This document shows, piece by piece, positions 60,609 through 64,000 of a stretch of DNA of 64,000 bases. The stretch covers positions 16,193 to 80,192 of the forward strand of contig JAGVJJ010000014.1 of NCBI GenBank assembly GCA_020051175.1, in the 5' to 3' direction. Below the pieces are notes generated by a model, which was not told where the DNA came from, did no database searches, and saw only the letters and a list, made by a program, of their open reading frames with translations. Each line of letters begins with the position of its first letter. Within the stretch, counting starts at the first letter, position 1. The position numbers and the translations under genes were made by a program. This stretch comes from Bacteroidia bacterium. Lineage in GTDB: Bacteria; Bacteroidota; Bacteroidia; 2-12-FULL-35-15.

Positions 60609-62552
60609 ATGATTTCAGTTAATTCAGTAACGGTATCTTTTGGAGGCTACGATTTATTTGATAATGTAAGCTTTTTGATAAACCCCAAAGACCGTATAGG
60701 ACTTGCAGGAAAGAATGGTGCAGGTAAGTCGACCATGCTTAAGCTTCTTTCGGGACTTCAACAACCTACAAAAGGAGATATTTCCAAACCAAATGGTTAC
60801 CAGATAGGCTACTTGCCTCAGGATATGATTCACCAGCACGGACGTACAGTGTATGAAGAAGCCGCAACCGCTTTTGAAGAAATACAACGCCTGGAAAGCC
60901 GCTTGGACACTATTAATCACGAACTTACCGTAAGAACAGATTATGAAAGCGATGCTTACATGAACCTGATTACGGAGCTTACGGACATCAATACCCGTTT
61001 GGATTTATTAGGTGCAGGAAACAGAGAAGAAGAAATTGAAAAAGTACTAAAAGGATTGGGATTTGAGCGTACAGATTTTACCCGTCAAACCTCTGAATTC
61101 AGCGGTGGCTGGAGGATGCGTATTGAATTAGGTAAATTGTTATTACGTAAACCAGATATTCTGTTACTCGATGAGCCTACGAACCACTTGGATATTGAAT
61201 CTATCCAATGGCTGGAAGAAGTGTTGGAAACCTACGCAGGCGCAGTAATCCTTATCAGCCACGATAAACAGTTTTTGGATACGGTTACATCACGTACCAT
61301 AGAAATTTCGAATCAAAAAATATACGATTACAAAACCAATTACTCTCGTTACCTGGTATTGCGCCAGGAACGTAAGGAACAGCAGGAAGCTGCTGCAAAA
61401 AATCAGCAAAAAGTAATTGACCAGACCGAAGCGTTGATTAATAAGTACCGTGCGAAAGCCAGCAAAGCAGCCTTTGCACAATCCTTGATTAAAAAGCTGG
61501 ACAGAATGGAAATTGTGGAAGTGGACGAAAGTGATACAGCGACTATGCGTTTCCGCTTCCCACCGCCTGCACTTTGCGGAAAAATAGTACTTACCGTTGA
61601 CCATGCAGGAAAAATGTATGGTACAAAACGTATTTTCAAAGATGCCAGCTTTATCCTTGCGAAAGGAGATAAAATAGCCCTTGTAGGCAGAAATGGTGAA
61701 GGAAAGAGTACAATTATTAAAATGATTGCCGGACAAACTGATTATGAAGGAACCATACAGATTGGCCACAATGTGAAAATGGGGTATTTTGCGCAGGATC
61801 AGGCAGAGAAACTTGACCCTAACAAAACCGTTTTTGAAACCATTGATGAGCTGGCTGTGGGCGACATTCGTAAGAACGTACGTAACTTATTGGGCTCTTT
61901 CTTATTTGGAGGAGACGATATTGATAAAAAGGTACGTGTACTGAGCGGTGGCGAGCGCGGGCGTTTGGCATTGTGCAAGCTGCTTTTAGAGCCTTATAAT
62001 TTTTTATTGCTCGATGAGCCTACAAACCACTTAGATATACGCAGTAAAGAAGTATTGAAACAGGCGCTGGTAGCCTATGAAGGAACTGTGATGATTGTTT
62101 CCCACGACAGGGACTTTTTAAGCGGGCTTACGGAAAAAATGTATGAATTCCGCAACGGACAGGTAAAAGAGCATTTGGGCGGTATTTCTGAGTTTATGCG
62201 GAAAATAAAAATGGACCGTCTGAATGATTTGAATGCTAAAAATCCTTTTGTGAAAGCGAAAGAGGAGACAAAAGTTGAGAAGCCAAAAGTACAGGACCAA
62301 AACAATGAGCTTGAAAAAGAATTGAAACAGTTGAAAAATCATGTTTCAAAATCTGAATCGGAGATTGCACGTTTGGAAGCTGGGATAAAAGTAGTGGACG
62401 ACCAGTTGTCTGACCCTGCGCAGTATCAGAATGTAATCAATAATAAGGAAACATATGCGAAATATGAGCAGATGAAGAAACAACTGGATGCTGAAATGAG
62501 CAATTGGGAAGCTTTACAGGCGAAAATTGAAGAATTAGCCCGTAAGAAGTAA
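60609..62552 (+). CDS. ABC-F family ATP-binding cassette protein
   Basis: A 647-residue soluble protein with two ABC domains and no membrane segments. Domain 1: Walker A GLAGKNGAGKST, signature FSGGWRMRIEL, Walker B ILLLDEPTNHLDI. Domain 2: Walker A LVGRNGEGKST, signature LSGGERGRLAL, Walker B FLLLDEPTNHLDI. The inter-domain linker is YRAKASKAAFAQSLIKKLDR, and a C-terminal coiled coil (about 560-645) follows. ABC-F proteins act on the ribosome in translation or antibiotic protection. The coiled-coil tail recalls Uup. All nucleotide-binding residues are intact. Confidence 0.95.
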   Translation: MISVNSVTVSFGGYDLFDNVSFLINPKDRIGLAGKNGAGKSTMLKLLSGLQQPTKGDISKPNGYQIGYLPQDMIHQHGRTVYEEAATAFEEIQRLESRLDTINHELTVRTDYESDAYMNLITELTDINTRLDLLGAGNREEEIEKVLKGLGFERTDFTRQTSEFSGGWRMRIELGKLLLRKPDILLLDEPTNHLDIESIQWLEEVLETYAGAVILISHDKQFLDTVTSRTIEISNQKIYDYKTNYSRYLVLRQERKEQQEAAAKNQQKVIDQTEALINKYRAKASKAAFAQSLIKKLDRMEIVEVDESDTATMRFRFPPPALCGKIVLTVDHAGKMYGTKRIFKDASFILAKGDKIALVGRNGEGKSTIIKMIAGQTDYEGTIQIGHNVKMGYFAQDQAEKLDPNKTVFETIDELAVGDIRKNVRNLLGSFLFGGDDIDKKVRVLSGGERGRLALCKLLLEPYNFLLLDEPTNHLDIRSKEVLKQALVAYEGTVMIVSHDRDFLSGLTEKMYEFRNGQVKEHLGGISEFMRKIKMDRLNDLNAKNPFVKAKEETKVEKPKVQDQNNELEKELKQLKNHVSKSESEIARLEAGIKVVDDQLSDPAQYQNVINNKETYAKYEQMKKQLDAEMSNWEALQAKIEELARKK

Positions 62553-62571
62553 ATCATATTTTTAAATTAAT

Positions 62572-62597
62572 AAAATGGCCCGATTCGGGCCATTTTT
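62572..62597 (+). terminator. Terminator of the ABC-F gene
   Basis: Arms AAAATGGCCCG / CGGGCCATTTT with a 3-base loop and T run, 19 bases after the stop. Confidence 0.9.
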
Positions 62598-62710
62598 GTT
62601 TATAGCAGCTTCCGAAATGCATGAGTTTCCGGTTAAATTAACCTTTTGCTATTTCACCTATATTTGACATTAATTCACCCTCATTACTTTTATTTGCTTT
62701 CATTCATTTG

Positions 62711-62718
62711 TAAATTTG
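62711..62718 (+). promoter_or_regulatory. Possible -7 box (TAAATTTG)
   Basis: A perfect TAnnTTTG match before the conserved unknown gene; a second (TATATTTG) lies at 62659-62666. The 62711 box would place the mRNA 5' end near 62725, which fits the ATG at 62756 better than the TTG at 62732. Confidence 0.35.
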
Positions 62719-62755
62719 TAATAAACTACGCTTGCAGCTACGTAGTTTACAATAC

Positions 62756-63322
62756 ATGCAAGATATAGAACCATATTACAACTGGCGTCACATTTACATC
62801 GCTTCGGAGGATGAAAAATCACCTTTCTATGGCCGTGAATACAGTGAGTTTGAATATACGCATGCTATTTACAACTACCTGATTCACCCGCAATGGGATG
62901 ATATTGACTCTCCTACCCTTTACATTAAAATCTTAAATGTGGATTATGATTTAGGGTATGCCATTATTGAATTGATTGGTGAATGGAATGACCTCATCAA
63001 CAATGATATCATGCTTTTAAAACGGGATATTATTGAAAAAATAATGGAATACGGAGTCAATAAATTTATCCTGATTGGCGAAAACGTGCTGAATTTCCAT
63101 TCTTCAGACGATTGTTATTATGAAGAATGGTTTGAAGAAGTGGAAGACGGCTGGATTGCTTTCTTGAACTTCAGAAAACACGTGCTGGATGAATTCCAGA
63201 ATGCCAATATTGATTATTACATCCTTTCCGGTGGTCAATTGAGCGATGTTGCCTGGAGAACTTCTTCTCCGCAGCAGTTATTTGAAAAGGTGGAGCATTT
63301 TGTGCAGAAGAGGATTGGGTAA
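62756..63322 (+). CDS. Conserved hypothetical protein
   Basis: From ATG 62756 the protein has 188 residues (MQDIEPYYNWRHIYIASEDE). The frame also opens at a TTG at 62732, adding 8 residues. SPFYGREYSEFEYTHAIYNY and YYIQP-like aromatic acidic stretches (YYEEWFEEVEDGWIAFLNF) mark it, with no signal or membrane segment. I recall related proteins in other Bacteroidota but no function. It stands alone between a terminator and a convergent toxin gene. Confidence 0.75.
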   Translation: MQDIEPYYNWRHIYIASEDEKSPFYGREYSEFEYTHAIYNYLIHPQWDDIDSPTLYIKILNVDYDLGYAIIELIGEWNDLINNDIMLLKRDIIEKIMEYGVNKFILIGENVLNFHSSDDCYYEEWFEEVEDGWIAFLNFRKHVLDEFQNANIDYYILSGGQLSDVAWRTSSPQQLFEKVEHFVQKRIG

Positions 63323-63336
63323 ACTATCCTCGGCCT

Positions 63337-63642
63337 TTACTTTCTCTTTCTCTTAATTTTTTTCGCAGGATTGCGTTTCTGATGAAAAACTGCAGAGATA
63401 AGAATTTGTTTATCAATTATTTCATAATTAACCACAAAGGGAAAACGAGACAAAACAGCCTCATGAATATGAGCGAATTTAACAGGAAACAAGAATGGAT
63501 TGTCTTTGATTAAACTAAGGAGTGAGAATACTTCTTCTTCAAACTCAAAACCTAAATTTGGGGCTTTTTGATTATAATATTCGCAAGCTTCTTCTATTTC
63601 AGCAACTGCTAGCTCAAGGAGAATTACCTTATACGAGGCCAT
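63337..63642 (-). CDS. RelE/ParE-type toxin
   Basis: A 101-residue basic protein with the RelE/ParE fold: YKVILLELAVAEIEEACEYY, GFEFEEEVFSLLSLIKDNP, FPFVVNYEIID and ILISAVFHQKRNP. The C-terminal His/Lys/Arg cluster is usual for the family. RelE-like members cut mRNA on the ribosome and ParE-like ones poison gyrase; which applies here cannot be read. The stop is 14 bases past the convergent hypothetical gene. It starts 1 base after the antitoxin stop. Confidence 0.85.
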   Translation of the reverse strand: MASYKVILLELAVAEIEEACEYYNQKAPNLGFEFEEEVFSLLSLIKDNPFLFPVKFAHIHEAVLSRFPFVVNYEIIDKQILISAVFHQKRNPAKKIKRKRK

Positions 63643-63643
63643 T

Positions 63644-63880
63644 TTATTTGGTCAATTTCTTTTTTACACGTGCTCTGGCTTCTTCCAATGTATACCCCTT
63701 TATCTTACCTGCCTTGTATAATGCAGACCGCTTCAATACCTCCTTTTGCTGCTCTTCAGTAAGTGCACTTGTATTGCTTTGGCGATAGACTTCCAGCAGC
63801 TTATAAATTACCTCTAATACATTACTGTCTGCTTCGTCAATATATTGGTGTACTTTGTTGCGAATGGTTGCTGTTGTCAT
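63644..63880 (-). CDS. Antitoxin of the RelE/ParE-type pair
   Basis: A 78-residue acidic-to-basic helical protein (MTTATIRNKVHQYIDEADSN, then VLEVIYKLLEVYR, ending EARARVKKKLTK), directly upstream of and 1 base from the toxin gene. Its first 35 residues resemble the dimerising start of addiction-module antitoxins of Bacteroidota. Autoregulation of the pair is likely but no operator palindrome is obvious in the 120 bases to the window edge. Confidence 0.75.
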   Translation of the reverse strand: MTTATIRNKVHQYIDEADSNVLEVIYKLLEVYRQSNTSALTEEQQKEVLKRSALYKAGKIKGYTLEEARARVKKKLTK

Positions 63881-64000
63881 AATTTCTATGCGTAGTAGTA
63901 TTTAATTCAAGTTGCTAGTTAGTTATCTTATTAATTTGTAATCCAAACACGAATAAAATCAGCTTAATCAAGAATCCGTTCAATGTAACAGCGTGTATTG

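Overview
The window is a chromosomal segment from a member of the Bacteroidota. It carries the type IX secretion core genes gldK, gldL, gldM and gldN, a PorP/SprF-like gene, and three predicted secreted proteins with the C-terminal sorting domain of that pathway. Promoters, where visible, follow the Bacteroidota pattern TTTG / TAnnTTTG, and Shine-Dalgarno sequences are scarce. The sequence is AT-rich. I cannot fix the order or genus from these 64 kb.

Layout. 0-5.6 kb: a partial NlpC/P60 peptidase, a four-helix-bundle (S23-type) protein, a thiolase, a 7TM-HD phosphohydrolase, a cluster of REP-like repeats and a short-chain dehydrogenase. 5.7-10.2 kb: an outer-membrane barrel protein, then a reverse-strand cluster of an ECF sigma factor, a large anti-sigma-like membrane protein and two exported proteins. 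10.2-17.8 kb: small membrane proteins, a YihY/BrkB protein, a DUF2892 protein, tRNA-Ser(UGA), a GWxTD protein, a family 2 glycosyltransferase and a DUF2200 protein, with two possible gene remnants. 17.9-26.8 kb: an MksBEF/Wadjet-like condensin set whose ATPase gene is separated from its kleisin and MksE-like genes by two T9SS cargo genes. 27-36.7 kb: a DUF2807 lipoprotein, a GAF histidine kinase, PAP2 and sterol-desaturase genes, mtaB, a DUF4143 ATPase bracketed by long palindromes, and maf-gpsA-acyltransferase.

36.9-47.4 kb: a secreted GHL10-type glycosidase, then on the reverse strand miaB, an inserted MNT/HEPN toxin-antitoxin pair, a sigma-54 activator, lptE, a TPR-like protein, secG, groS and groL. 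47.6-60.4 kb: topA, an arginase-fold protein with eroded metal ligands, porP/sprF-like, gldKLMN, a membrane hydrolase, an NAD(P)-binding protein and a second gldN-like gene (gldO-like). 60.6-64 kb: an ABC-F ATPase, a conserved unknown protein and a RelE/ParE-type toxin-antitoxin pair.

The genes fit together as follows. GldKLMN, the GldO-like paralogue and PorP/SprF build the secretion machine that would export the three CTD-bearing proteins at 19.7, 23.1 and 36.9 kb. GpsA makes glycerol-3-phosphate and the overlapping acyltransferase gene would consume it. MiaB and MtaB modify tRNA. The most unusual structure is the DUF4143 ATPase gene with near-identical perfect palindromes on both sides, one of which holds the -33 element of its own promoter. 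The split condensin operon and the arginase-like pseudoenzyme in the T9SS locus come next.
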